Position numbers and translations under genes: made by a program. From Bolinopsis microptera (Eukaryota > Ctenophora > Tentaculata > Lobata > Bolinopsidae): DNA of 64,000 nt. A model generated the notes under the pieces. That model was not told the origin of the DNA and did no database searches. It saw only the letters and a list, made by a program, of their open reading frames with translations. The stretch covers positions 7,022,675-7,086,674 of the forward strand of contig NC_087078.1 of the NCBI RefSeq assembly GCF_026151205.1. The letters run 5' to 3'. Below are positions 10,481 to 21,834 of the stretch, in pieces; within the stretch, counting starts at the first letter, position 1, and every line of letters starts with the position of its first letter.

Positions 10481-10998
10481 TATTTCCATTAATTTTAGTG
10501 TGTGTGTTTCTATGTGCCAAATTTGAGATATCACCTTAAACACAAGACGATAGTGCTGTCGGACAGATGTCGCTGTCAGATGTCGTGTTACCATATAGTG
10601 TACGACCCAAACGTGTTACTTTTAGTCCTATTCCTAATTTTACTTTAACGGCAACTTAGATATTGCTAAAATCTTTTCGTATTAATTTGGAAAACTTGTT
10701 TTTTAAATTAATACGAAACATTTTTAAAGATAATTTTGTGATTATGTTCGCTCGTCTGAATCCAAATAATGTCTTTTGGTAATCATTGTTTTGAAACTAT
10801 CATTCTGACTTTGTGAGTTCTGTCTTGCTTTTTAAAGAAACGGCCCCCTCCAGAAAAAGAAAAGGGACAGTGCAAGAAAATTTGTTCAGCAGAAAAATCA
10901 TCCGAATTAACCTTTTTCATTTCTCGGAGAGCTACTGATCAAAATAGTTAACAATTAAAAATTAATCGATTAAATAATTAAAAATAGGAAGGACTCAC

Positions 10999-11182
10999 CT
11001 GCCCACTATCGAACTGCATCACCTCCATCGCCCCACCTCTAGTATACTCGAAACAAGCTTGGAATTGTTTATCCGGGAACAGCTCTCCGATTACGTCACT
11101 ACCTGATCCGCTTAAAGTGTTCGACACTGTCCTTCCCTGGTGGTTGGAAATAGCTGTGAAATACTTTCGGAGGGACATGGGT
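10999..11182 (-). CDS. Internal exon of an unidentified gene
   Basis: A 61-codon open stretch on the minus strand lies between a plausible acceptor (tttcaag at 11183) and a consensus donor GTGAGT after 10999. It begins PMSLRKYFTAISNHQ and ends FEYTRGGAMEVMQFDSGQ, with balanced coding-like composition. It needs two bases from the previous exon and ends in phase 0. I cannot assign a family. The flanking exons were not found: the right side is occupied by the hairpin-bearing duplication and the left by repeats. Confidence 0.4.
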
Positions 11183-11630
11183 CTTGAAACATTTTCAATG
11201 CTTCTTCATAAAATTTCAATTTTGAAAGTTGAGTCACTGGTTATTTTTGTGAACTTTTAGTAAGGGGTAAGTTACTTGTCTTTTAGAAAGGGGTAGGTTA
11301 CTTGTCTTTTAGTAAGGGGTTGGTTACTTGTGATCTCGTTTAAAGGTTAAGGTCAAAAACGTATCATATAACCTTCCTTTTCCATGTAATTTCATAATAC
11401 TTTGAAGGAGAGACAATCAGCGTGGTCTTCGTACACACATCTTTGTTCGTAGCACATGTTTCCTTGTAATGGTTAAAAGCTGACATCACTTTCGTGTCCG
11501 TTATACCTGTAGATGTGTAGTGACAAAATGATACTATCGGTATAAAACCAAAGTACTCCGGGACATTCTGAATGAATTATAACATCAGAGAACTAAATTC
11601 CACGCCGGTGGATATAATCCACATCACCTC
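11183..11630. other. Non-coding stretch with small tandem repeats
   Basis: Three imperfect copies of 'ggttacttgtcttttagtaagg' lie at 11265-11330. No gene seen. Confidence 0.4.
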
Positions 11631-11895
11631 GACCCGCGGGCGGAAAAATCTTATAGCACGAAAATCGTATAGCACGAAAACATGTCCTCCTCGGGCTAGC
11701 GCCCTCGGGGACATATGAAATATTGCACGCGCGTGCACGTGCAATATTTTGTTCCGCCCGCGAGTCTCCGGTGATATGTATATATATATCGCCGGACGGT
11801 ATAGCGGGCTCCCACTATATCAGCGGGCTGTAACAGCGGGCCGGGATATATCAGGTCTTCTAACTCGCGGGCTGCGAGGGCCTGCTGGCGCAAAT
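11631..11895. repeat. GC-rich chain of hairpins, copy 1
   Basis: An outer stem cgcgggcgga / tccgcccgcg encloses two inner stem-loops, one of them aaatattgcacg / cgtgcaatattt. After it follow tccgg.gatat / atatc.ccgga and repeated 'cagcgggc' blocks. This is sharply more GC-rich than its surroundings. No ORF in it looks coding. Confidence 0.75.
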
Positions 11896-12845
11896 ATAGA
11901 ACTTTAGTTGTCGAACTTTAGTACGTAAATCGTCCGATAGTTATTGAGAAGAGGAGCAATTGGTTTACAATAGCTCAAAGCTAGTGCTATCCCGATAAGC
12001 CCGAAGTGATTTGACTTCGAATGAAATCTACTGGAAATCAATTCATCACGACCGCGTAAATCAAGATAGGATTTCTATCGTGGGAATAGCTACAAAAGTA
12101 CAAAGGTATGGAACTATGATCATTATGAGAAACCCCGGCACCGGTCATATCCGGCGGGTTTTAAATTTATGAGCCGACTAGCTCCTAGACAGCTATTGAC
12201 AGCCTGATAGGGCGGCTCACTCAAATTTGAACTGTGATACGTCAAAATTCCACGTTAAATTGGGGTTTTAATGTAGTAACCAGATTCATTATAAATAACA
12301 TGTATGTCATGATAATAAATATGGTCATTAGCTGGTTAGGTTATCGTGTAAAAAATATGCAATAAATTGTTGGTATCATGGTGACCAGCCTCACGGAGCT
12401 AGCTCTATGAGGCTGGTCAACAAACCAGCAGGACAATAAGAAAATGTAAAACATGCCCCGTCAATAAGTCTCAGCGAACCTTAACATTAGTTGAAATATT
12501 CTTCTTAGCATCGCGAGCCTATTGTTAACAAAGAAGCTTAAAATTGTGTGTAACAGAATAACTTGATAAACGTGTGTATAAAAGTATAAACGCTTCACAC
12601 CATTTTATATTTGCCGTACGGATGCCAATTATGGATCGCTTCCCTCTGGTTTAAAGTTTTGACTGAAGATTGATTAAAAATGGAATTGTCAACTAAAACG
12701 ATAAATGGGGAAGGAATTTAAACAGGAAATGATAATTTGCTTCATGGGTCATGTGCTGACTATGCAGTATGCACCCTGATAGCGTTCACGTGCACCCTCT
12801 CAGTTTCTCATTTGATCTCATGCAGATGCAGCAGAGGTGCCGGCC

Positions 12846-12997
12846 AGAGTAACAGGTCACTGCATTAGAAGCAAAAACATCACAACACTTCCTATGTGAA
12901 TGCATCCAGCTGATGACAACTAGAATGAGGATATTTGGTAAACCCATCCTAACAATTGAGGAACTCATCAATAGTAAACTCGACCACATTATCAAAT
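12846..12997 (+). pseudogene. LINE C-terminal fragment, interrupted by hairpin block
   Basis: The same frame as the fragment at 14272-14460 (SQHFLCEC..LMTTRMRIFGKP) runs to 12997, where it is cut by the second hairpin block. It is a broken piece of a non-LTR retrotransposon. Confidence 0.6.
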
Positions 12998-12999
12998 CC

Positions 13000-13283
13000 G
13001 ACCCGCGGGCGGAAAAATCGTATAGCACTCGGGCCCGATGGGCCCTCCGTGCTATACGAAAATATGTCCTCCTCGGGCTAGCGCCCTCGGGGACATATGA
13101 AATATTGCATGCGCGTGCGCGTGCAATATTTTGTTCCGCCCGCGAGTCTCCGGTGATATGTATATATATATCGCCGGACGGTATAGGGGGCTCCCGCTAT
13201 ATCAGCGGGCTGTAACAGCGGGCCGGGATATATCAGGTCTTCTAACTCGCGGGCTGCGAGGGCCTGCTGGCGCAAATATAGCC
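13000..13283. repeat. GC-rich chain of hairpins, copy 2
   Basis: Same series as copy 1 plus an extra perfect stem cgtatagcac / gtgctatacg at 13018-13057. It lies directly after a LINE fragment cut at '...cattatcaaat'. In unit 2 the LINE continues past that point, so the block sits at a break in the LINE. Confidence 0.75.
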
Positions 13284-14271
13284 CGCTGGTGGATATAGTA
13301 GTATTAGTGACATTCGAAAACCACGATCTTTAGTTGTCGAACTTTAGTACGTAAATCGTCCGATAGTTATTGAGAAGAGGAGCAATTGGTTTACAATAGC
13401 TCAAAGCTAGTGCTATCCCGATAAGCCCGAAGTGATTCGACTTCGAATGAAATTTCTACTGGAAATCAATTCATCACGACCGTGAATCAAGATAGGATTT
13501 CTATCGTGGGAATAGCTACAAAAGTACTAAGGTATGGAACTATGATCATTATGAGAAACCCCGGCACCGGTCATATCCGGCGGGTTTTAAAGTTATGAGC
13601 CGACTAGCTCCTAGACAGCTATTGACAGCCTGATAGGGCGGCTCACTCAAATTTGAATTGTGATACGTCAAAATTCCACGTTAAATTGGGGTTTTAATGT
13701 AGTAACCAGATTCATTATAAATAACATGTATGTCATGATAATAAATATGGTCATTAGTTGGTTAGGTTATCGTGTAAAAAATATGCAATAAATTGTTGGT
13801 ATGGTGACCAGCCTCACGGAGCTAGCTCTATGAGGCTGGTCAACAAACCAGCAGGACAATAAGAAAATGTAAAACATGCCCCGTCAATAAGTCTCAGCGA
13901 ACCTTAACATTAGTTGAAATATTCTCCTTAGCATCGCGAGCCTATTGTTAACAAAGAAGCTTAAAATTGTGTGTAACAGAATAACTTGATAAACGTGTGT
14001 ATAAAAGTATAAATGCTTCACACCATTTTATATTTGCCGTACGGATGCCAATTATGGATCGCTTCCCTCTGGTTTAAAGTTTTGACTGAAGATTGATTAA
14101 AAATGGAATTGTCAACTAAAACGATAAATGGGGAAGGAATTTAAACAGGAAATGATAATTTGCTTCATGGGTCATGTGCTGACTATGCACCCTGATAGCG
14201 TTCACGTGCACCCTCTCAGTTTCTCATTTGATCTCATGCAGATGCAGCAGAGGTGCCGGCCAGAGTAACAG

Positions 14272-14460
14272 GTCACTGCATTAGAAGCAAAAACATCACA
14301 ACACTTCCTATGTGAATGCATCCAGCTGATGACAACTAGAATGAGGATATTTGGTAAACCTATCCTAACAATTGAGGAACTCATCAATAGTAAACTCGAC
14401 CACATTATCAAATTCGTGGAACAGTCAACAAGGTTTGACAGAGACGATCCATTTGGATAA
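14272..14460 (+). pseudogene. Non-LTR retrotransposon (LINE) C-terminal end
   Basis: The frame reads SQHFLCECIQLMTTRMRIFG, then KPILTIEEL, LDHIIKFVEQSTRF and a stop. 'HxLCEC..L...R...LG' followed by 'LL.FV..S.RF' is the typical end of the RNase-H or Cys/His tail in Jockey/RTE-like LINE ORF2 proteins. Only about 62 codons remain and the reverse transcriptase is not visible. No initiation codon is expected here. Confidence 0.65.
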
Positions 14461-15183
14461 GCATCTAGGACATACACCAAGGTTCATAAACAATCATACA
14501 CTAGACCCACACAGGACTATCTCAGATAGTGACAAATATTCAGGTGTGGACCATGCTCGGAAGTCCCTCGCCTGCCCGCCAAAGAAGAACATCTGAAGTT
14601 GGTTTGCTCTGAGCAAGGTAGTAACAGCTTCGAGACTCAAGAGGTCTGTTGCGTTGATATCTATTATTCTATGTTTTTGTATATACTTAGGGAGTCCTGG
14701 AGTGTGGCTAGCAGGAGTCACACTCTGTGGGCACGGCGAGAAAGCCTCCCTCTTCACTAGGAGGCCAGAAACCGTTGACCAAAACAGAGAGAGAGAGAAT
14801 TTGCTTCATGGGTCATGTGCTGACTATGCACCCTGATAGGGTTCACGTGCACCCTCTCAGTTTCTCATTTGATCTCGTGCAGATGCAGCAGAGGTGCCGG
14901 CCAGAGTAACAGGTCACTGCATTAGAAAAGTGATTATTGAACGTATGATAGAGTACAACCGATACTACAGCGGTGGAATGTGGATTTAAATGTCACCTGG
15001 TCAAACCCGGGGTGGACTATTTTCCAGATCCTGGTGGAACCTAAGCGATCCATGATATCACGACAGGCCCTATGGGATCAGTCAAAACCACATGCCCAAT
15101 AACCAGGCATCATCAACAATCCTGTTGAATCTAGTAGTCCTAGTTCCCTAACATAGCAGTAATAGGATCCAGAAGTTAACAAG
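14461..15183. other. Repeat-derived non-coding stretch
   Basis: Probably LINE 3' sequence, then a third copy of the 130-bp block repeated in the upstream duplication (14801-14930). The small frames here are not supported. Confidence 0.4.
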
Positions 15184-15659
15184 TGTACGAGATATTGTTC
15201 TCTATCACTGTACGAGATATTGTTCTCTATCACCGTGCGAGATATTGTTCTCTATCACTGTACGAGATATTGTTCTTTATCACTGTACGAGATATTGTTC
15301 TCTATCACCGTGCGAGATATTGTTCTCTATCACTGTACGAGATATTGTTCTCTATCACCGTACGAGATATTGTTCTCTATCACTGTACGAGATATTGTTC
15401 TCTATCACTGTACGAGATATTGTTCTCTATCACTGTACGAGATATTGTTCTCTATCACTGTATGAGATATTGTTCTCTATCACTGTACGAGATATTGTTC
15501 TCTATCACTGTACGAGATATTTTCCTCTATCACTGTTTACTTAGGGTCCTGTTCGCGGCAATCCCTGTACGAGATATTGTTGATTGTTCTCTATCACTGT
15601 ACGACATATTGTTCTCTATCACTGTACGAGATATTTTTCTCTATCACTGTTTACTTAGG
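15184..15659. repeat. 25-bp minisatellite
   Basis: Unit tacgagatattgttctctat + cactg; about 14 copies to 15539, then 'ttacttagggtcctg' breaks the array, then about three more copies and a second 'ttacttagggtcctgg'. Because 25 is not a multiple of three and no stop arises, all three plus frames stay open; these are not genes. There are no unique spacers, so it is not CRISPR-like. Confidence 0.95.
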
Positions 15660-16575
15660 GTCCTGGCTGCATGGTAAATATATGCGCCTCACCACTCACC
15701 AGTATACCATACTCCAAGTCCACAGGGCAGCTGGTATATCAAAACAAATCGAGGTCGTATATAGTCCAGTCATTTATGGACATTTATGGAAATTAACATA
15801 GAACGGGAGGCAAAAATGGCTGATTAAACCAATTTTGTGCAAATTTTTTCTGTTTTTTCTCCAAATAACTCGAAAAGTAAGCATTTTAGGGTACATTTTG
15901 CTTCATAAGTTTTATATAAACATGGCCGTTCTGCACAATTTGCACTCATTAAAAAATCTCTAGGGCCTTCATAGCCCAATTTACCAGATACCCATATTTT
16001 TGCATGATTTATGGAACCGAAAATCAGCTTTTCGCCAATAACTGAAAAAGTAAGCACTTTAATGTATATGTTTCTTTGTAAGTCATATATAAATATGCCA
16101 ATTGCGGTTCTTTTGCACTCTATCCGAAAACTCTATCACGATCCTATCAAAAGTTAGTAAAATAGGCTCAGCGCCACGCCCAAAATGGTTTTTGGCGAAT
16201 TTCTCGAAAAGTAAGGATTTTAGGCCATGTGTTGATCAATAACTCCTAAATAAACATGCATATGCGGCTTCGTTTAAGCATATTTTGAAGTCTCTACGAC
16301 CTTCAGAAGCAAAGGGTCAGTTACGTTATTAGGTCAATATGGGCGTGGCCCTCCTGGGTTTTCCCCACGGTAAAAAAAATGTCTCCAACCGAAAATCGTT
16401 TATATATATCTTTCAAAAAGTCTGTGCAAAGTTTCGTGAGTATCTGAAGATTTGCAGGCAGCTGTCCTTAAATGACTGGACTAATACTGGAATCTTAACA
16501 AATTCAAATCATGTTATACATTGCACAAAATCAAATCAAGCCAGATGAGGCATGTTGGCCCAGTTTTTTATTTTA
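15660..16575. repeat. Degenerate repeat related to 61.9-62.5 kb
   Basis: Contains several blocks of the type 'cgaaaagtaagcattttag', 'tatataaacatg' and 'gggccttcatag', spaced about 190-200 bp. Similar wording occurs at 61.9-62.5 kb. No coding support. Confidence 0.5.
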
Positions 16576-17137
16576 GTAAAGTAAAGTAAAGTAAAGTAAA
16601 GTAAAGTAAAGTAAAGTAAAGTAAAGTAAAGTAAAGTAAAGTAAAGTAAAGTAAAGTAAAGTAAAGTAAAGTAAAGTAAAGTAAAGTAAAGTAAAGTAAA
16701 GTAAAGTAAAGTAAAGTAAAGTAAAGTAAAGTAAAATAAAGTAAAGTAAAGTAAAGTAAAGTAAAGTAAAGTAAAGTAAAGTAAAGTAAAGTAAAGTAAA
16801 GTAAAGTAAAGTAAAGTAAAGTAAAGTAAAGTAAAGTAAAGTAAAGTAAAGTAAAGTAAAGTAAAGTAAAGTAAAGTAAAGTAAAGTAAAGTAAAGTAAA
16901 GTAAAGTAAAGTAAAGTAAAGTAAAGTAAAGTAAAGTAAAGTAAAGTAAAGTAAAGTAAAGTAAAGTAAAGTAAAGTAAAGTAAAGTAAAGTAAAGTAAA
17001 GTAAAGTAAAGTAAAGTAAAGTAAAGTAAAGTAAAGTAAAGTAAAGTAAAGTAAAGTAAAGTAAAGTAAAGTAAAGTAAAGTAAAGTAAAGTAAAGTAAA
17101 GTAAAGTAAAGTAAAGTAAAGTAAAGTAAAGTAAAGT
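16576..17137. repeat. Pentanucleotide (GTAAA)n microsatellite, ~112 units
   Basis: Almost perfect array of 562 bp with one substitution (gtaaaataaa near 16735). The two long minus-strand frames made of Leu-Tyr-Phe-Thr are translation artefacts. Confidence 0.97.
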
Positions 17138-17776
17138 ACGGACATATTCACGCCCACCAACCCTGATCTCCAAAATCCCACCTTTTCACTAATGTCCATA
17201 ATGTTTTCCAACCATTTTTACTTGGTGGGTAGACAAAATAAACGAATGGATCAAAACAATGATATTTTATCATTGAAACGAATCGTCAAACAATGAGAGA
17301 TGATCAAATATACAGAAAAGGATATTGTTCAATTCGTTAAAGGGTAATATACTCGCGACCTACTGGGCAGTCATACTGTAACTAAAAGCAATGGCCTATT
17401 AACGATATCTCGAAAAATGGACGTAAAACATCACTATTGAAAACGATAGTTACTAAAAACCTACAACACGATAAATCCCTGTGTCATAATGTCCTTGACT
17501 AAAACATTTATAGATTTCTATTCTGATTTCTGGTGGGGAGGTGAAGCATATTTTGGGCACGTGACAGTGATTCGATTGTTCAACAGTAGAAGCTTATTGG
17601 TTGATTTCAAAATTTCTGTAACATTCCAATCGATATGCCTCGCCTCCCAACCAGAATCCACATTTATACACCAACTTAAGTCTGCTCAAAGAAAAATGGG
17701 TTGTTAGAATTATTACATCGAAACACAATAATTCATAGAGCATCAAAATATTTAAATACAGAGGAGGCAGTCACTT
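17138..17776. other. Non-coding stretch
   Basis: No supported gene. The 72-codon plus frame at 17489-17707 lacks recognisable features; the minus strand here would be the 3' flank of the exon at 17777. Confidence 0.35.
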
Positions 17777-17901
17777 TTACAGTTCATGGGTACCAAAATC
17801 ATCATTTAAGTCACCATCTTTGTGATCATGTGGTGGCTTGAAAGGAAGGAGTGTCCTTTGAATAGCTTTGAGAGTTCGAGAGTCCATGGTGTAATGATAT
17901 C
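17777..17901 (-). CDS. Terminal exon of an unidentified minus-strand gene
   Basis: After a strong acceptor (tttccattttcag) the minus strand reads YHYTMDSRTLKAIQ, LLPFKPPHDHKD, DDFGTHEL and a stop, about 40 residues, needing one base from the previous exon. It looks like a hydrophilic C-terminal tail. The next gene upstream is the receptor ending at 19109, but that gene has its own stop and AATAAA signal, and I found no receptor donor that joins this exon in frame. It could be an alternative end of that gene or belong to a gene whose other exons I cannot see. Confidence 0.4.
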
Positions 17902-18022
17902 CTGAAAATGGAAACGGTTATTTAAATCACTGAACTGTTGAGTGTTGATGATAGTGTTCATAAATATAAATATCAATATTGTGCATATTTATTTTTATTT
18001 CATTCATTGATATATTATTATA

Positions 18023-18932
18023 TACCTTATCGGACCTTATTTGGACGGACATTACTTGAACGCTGGAGGCCCTAGCGTTCATCTTAATGTCCGTTCAAAT
18101 AAAGTCCGTTCAATTAATGTCCGTCCAAGTTAAAGTCCGTTGAAATTTTTTCAAAAATTTTTCCATTTCGAACTTTTTGTCCAGAATATGACAACTAATT
18201 TGAGAACTTTATTGTGCCGTAAGTTAACGACGGAAAGGTTCTCCTTGGTCTGCCGGATAGGAGGCACAGAAAACTTTACTAGTATATAATGTTTTCAAAT
18301 TCAAGGGTCACTTGGCGGAAAAAAGTCAACGAAATTATGGCACTCAACAACATAGTTCATGAACTAGTCCCCGCCAACATGACAAACTTGTTCCAGCCTC
18401 TTGATATTACGGTAAATCGTGTTGCCAAGGACATTGTCCGACGTTGTTATAGCTCATATTACTCAGGGGAGGTAATATGAAACAAAGTGCTGGGAAAGCT
18501 CTACGTGATGTTAAGGTTAACCTTAAGTTGTCTAAGATAAAACCACTTCACGCCGAGTGGCTTGTAAAAGTTAACACTGAAATGCAGGACCGGGGTAGTT
18601 TGATGAAAAAAAGGTTTCCATAAAGCTAGAAATCACTGATGCTTTAAGCATGGACTATTTCATGCACGAAAACCCATTTGATGAAGATGATATGTGATAT
18701 ATTAGACACTGATCATGTACACATATTTTAACATTTTTACTGCTTAATGACTGCTTTTCTTACTTACTGTATAAAAAATGGATCTAAAACTCATTTGCTG
18801 AAATTAAAAAACGTCACATTTTTTTTTAATTCGGATTTTTGATGGTTTTGAATGCCTTCGAGCGTTCATATTAATGTCCGTTCATAATTGTGTCCGTTCA
18901 TGTAATGTCCGTCCAAATAAGGTCCGATAAGG
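18023..18932 (+). mobile_element. Pogo/Tigger-like DNA transposon copy 2 (uninterrupted)
   Basis: Termini CCTTATCGGACCTTATTT and aaataaggtccgataagg are flanked by TA, with the same subterminal gtccgttca repeats as copy 1. It lacks the Penelope-like insert and is the reference for that empty site. It lies between the receptor's 3' end and the exon at 17.8 kb. Confidence 0.85.
18289..18695 (+). pseudogene. Pogo/Tigger transposase C-terminal fragment
   Basis: Same fragment as at 3842-4383: NIVHELVPANMTNLFQPLD, then in another frame PLHAEWLV and HENPFDEDDM. Several frameshifts and the absence of the first catalytic residues show it is inactive. Confidence 0.8.
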
Positions 18933-19108
18933 TATTAACAATATGCATGAAAATTTATCCTGATGATAAAGTGAAATATTAATTGATTTATAAAATTGGT
19001 GAAGCAATGTCTTTCAACAGTATTTAGTAATGCTTAGATCCTCTTTTATTTATCCAGAGATTCTATGTAGAGCTGTTAAATCTCACCTTATCATTAGTTT
19101 GGCTCCAT
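18933..19108 (-). terminator. 3' flank of the receptor gene with polyadenylation signal
   Basis: On the minus strand an AATAAA hexamer lies at about 19050-19045, some 60 nt after the receptor stop codon. This supports the end of the transcript here. Confidence 0.5.
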
Positions 19109-21834
19109 TTAAATTGGAGTTTCTGTAACGATATCCTCGTTTGCTTTTACTAGCGATGCTCCCTCACAGGCAATTTGATCAGCAGTATCTAGCGTTTGCT
19201 CTGCTGAAGCAACTTTAAGCGATCTTAAAGATATTATACATTTCGAGAATACGGCAGCAAAATGTTTGACAGTCTCATCAAAACACTCTCGGAGAGTGTT
19301 GTCATACAATAAAGGGTTAATGACCGAATTGAGGGGTAAAACTATCATAGCGAAGGTGACGTACCAATCTGAAGCATCGATTGTTTCAAGATTGTGGAGC
19401 CCACTGATGATTATAAATGGAACCCAACAGGCAAAATCGGTGGCTATGATGAGCGCAACCCTGTTCTGCATCACCCGGTTTTTGCGGACAGCTTCAGGAT
19501 TGTTGTTCTGTCCAGAATTCTTAGATGATTTCTGCGATTTCATGTTGATCATAAAATAAGACACGGTTATCAACACAAAGCAGAAAAGGTTGACGCCCAA
19601 CATGAGCCAGACTATAATATTTCCTTTCACGTCGATCATTTCAGTTTCCACATCCGATGTTGTTCGGCTTCTTCTAGGATCATCACTTCGAACAAAATAC
19701 TTGAAGAGGCACACACCATCATTACCGTAAAAGTGAACAGCACTTTTACTCAAGCTTTTTTCGAACATTCTATCAACTTTCTTGCCGATTCTAGCCCAAG
19801 TTTCAGTTGTTGAAATGTTTTGTTTATAGTATGCTCGAAGAATTTTGATGTGCTTTATTTTGTTTGGGAATCCGATAAATAACTTGTAGAGTGGATCATA
19901 AAAGAAACCTTGCACAAAATAGTCCTCTAAAGCGGGGACCAATGGTATGATTGCCACTGATAGCGAGGCAATAGTGATTCCAATAACGATCCCAATGGCT
20001 TTTGCTATTACTCTTTTATTGACAGGTGCTGGAGCGCTAAAAGAGCTTTTCAGAATTCCCCACATCCTTATCAGGCTTAGAATCGTCATAGAAAAGAGAG
20101 AAAGTTGTGATCCTGTAGTACTGATAACTCCTAGAACAGAACAAGCATTTCCTGATAACCACTCAGCTTGCTTCCTGCAATAATCCTTTCCGAGAATGAA
20201 ACTGTCGAATACGGATAGTACGACCAAGTAGACTCCTATCAGGAAATCACCCGATCCGATTAGACAAACTAACACTGTAGTGTATAGCTTGCTTCCTGTT
20301 TCAGAGTCTTTCACTAAACTCGCTACTTTGGTTACCATGACAGCATTAAAAATGACTGCTAAAAGGCCCAACAACCAGCAATAAAGTTTCAAGAACATGT
20401 TCATGATAATTTCCTTGCCACAGATTAAATTGCATTCATCTGAAAGATCGAAACAATCAAATATACCATCACACTTCTGAGAATAAGCTATCCAGTGCTC
20501 TTTTACACCAGTCAGGTTTCTTGTATTTTCACACACCGCATGGTTAGTACAGTTTTGTTCATCGGACATGTCACCACAGTCATCAACAAGGTCACAAACT
20601 TGGCTATACTCAATACATTTAGTATTTTTACATTGGAAAAATGTATTTTCATATTCACCATGATCAGACAATGTTACGAAAGTCAGGTTATTGTTGTTGG
20701 CCAGAGTTTTAACTCGGTCAGGATACTGACCAGGACATGAATCATACTCTAAAAGCGTGTCCTGAAGAGGACATGTTGAGTTTTGGCACAAACCCATGCA
20801 ACTGATAAACACATAATATTCACCGAACAGATTATTGCAGTTCACCTTTAAGCTCGGGACATTAAGCATTATCTTAACACCAAAAACAGATCCTGCTGGC
20901 CTCCTAAATTCCCGTGTACGACATGGTACATTTTTAAGGTCTGATAATTTGCATAAATCTCGTCCAGCACATCTTTCATTCACAGCAGACGTATTGATAC
21001 TTGGGAAATCTCGCGAAATTCGGCAGACCTCATTTTCAACCTCTGCCTCACAAGAGTTCACACCATCACAAAGAAAGTCAAACTCAACATAGCCGGTAAA
21101 AAGCGGACAATAAAAAACGTTCTGGCAGGTTTTTTCTCCGATGGCTATTCTTTTAGCGAAATCGAAAATAGGGGATTGATTATTATTTCCACAATTTTTC
21201 CAAAACTGACTGTGAATATATTCATCTTCTCCGATCATATTATGAGCATATACAGGGAGACAGTCGGATTCCTTGTCCCTTATCCATTTTATAGGTATTT
21301 CCATATTTCTATCGCCACCAAACTTGCGAGTACAGTTGAAGTAGCCCTTTGTTGTTAGTTGGCATATGTCAAGGGTCTCATCACTATTATCTTCACAGTC
21401 ACTAACTCCATCACAGAGTCTGTGTTTGTGAACTTTACAGTTTGTGAACCGAACATCGCTGTTGCTGTTGATAAAGCTCTGTGACGGATTCTCACCAGAA
21501 TTTCTTCGACAGTTCTGGTCACAGTACTCTACAAAATGTCGTACTCCTTTTTTATCTTCACTAAAATAACCTCCACAGAGGTAATCGTTTTGTTTTGTAA
21601 TTTTCGAATGAAAACCACTTGCCTGATAAACATACGGGTCATTTTCACACACAGTAGAGACACTAAAGAGTGTTTTACTCTCAGTACTCATTACATTATA
21701 GGTAATGTTCGAATATGCGCACATGTGAAAGTAATCTTTTCTACTTTCATCATAACACAGGTGTTTCAAAAATCCGCCGATATTAGTCACAGTGCAATTT
21801 TTGTTGGATTGCTGCCAAATTTCGTCAACACATC
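19109..21834 (-). CDS. Receptor exon 9: LDLa modules and seven-helix domain
   Basis: 907 codons and a stop in one exon. LDLa-type Cys/Asp-rich modules lie at about residues 132-157 (CDGVSDCEDNSDE), 242-270 (CDGVNSCEAEVENEVC), 401-428 (CDLVDDCGDMSDE) and 434-467 (CDGIFDCFDLSDEC); the second lacks the usual SDE and may not bind calcium normally. Seven helices follow: about 477-502, 517-542, 560-587, 608-634, 747-771, 797-819 and 827-850. TM6 has TDFACWVPF and TM7 NPLLYD, as in glycoprotein-hormone/relaxin-type receptors. The DRY position reads IRMW. The loop between TM4 and TM5 is about 110 residues, far longer than usual. The C tail is ~60 residues. Many NxS/T sites fit an extracellular location. 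Confidence 0.85.

Larger units (their letters stand above)
11631..14419. repeat. Tandem duplication of a ~1.37-1.42 kb unit
   Basis: Unit 1 (11631-12999) and unit 2 (13000-14419) are nearly identical. Each opens with a GC-rich hairpin block and ends with a LINE C-terminal fragment. Differences include a longer hairpin block in unit 2 and a ~40 bp insertion near 13280. A third partial copy of the end (from 'ttgcttcatgggtcatg') follows at 14801-14930. Confidence 0.85.

Noticed and set aside
12786-13028. Minus frames of 80 and 92 codons at 12.8 and 14.2 kb
   Set aside because: Antisense of LINE C-terminal fragments on the plus strand.
15183-15677. CRISPR-like regular array at 15.2 kb, and similarly at 44.5-49.0 kb
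   Set aside because: Units are directly adjacent without unique spacers; the host is an animal.
16568-17211. Two ~200-codon minus frames of Leu-Tyr-Phe-Thr
   Set aside because: Translation of a pentanucleotide microsatellite.
17777-21834. Joining the 17.8-kb exon to the receptor
   Set aside because: The receptor has a stop and AATAAA before it, and no donor near its C terminus joins in frame.
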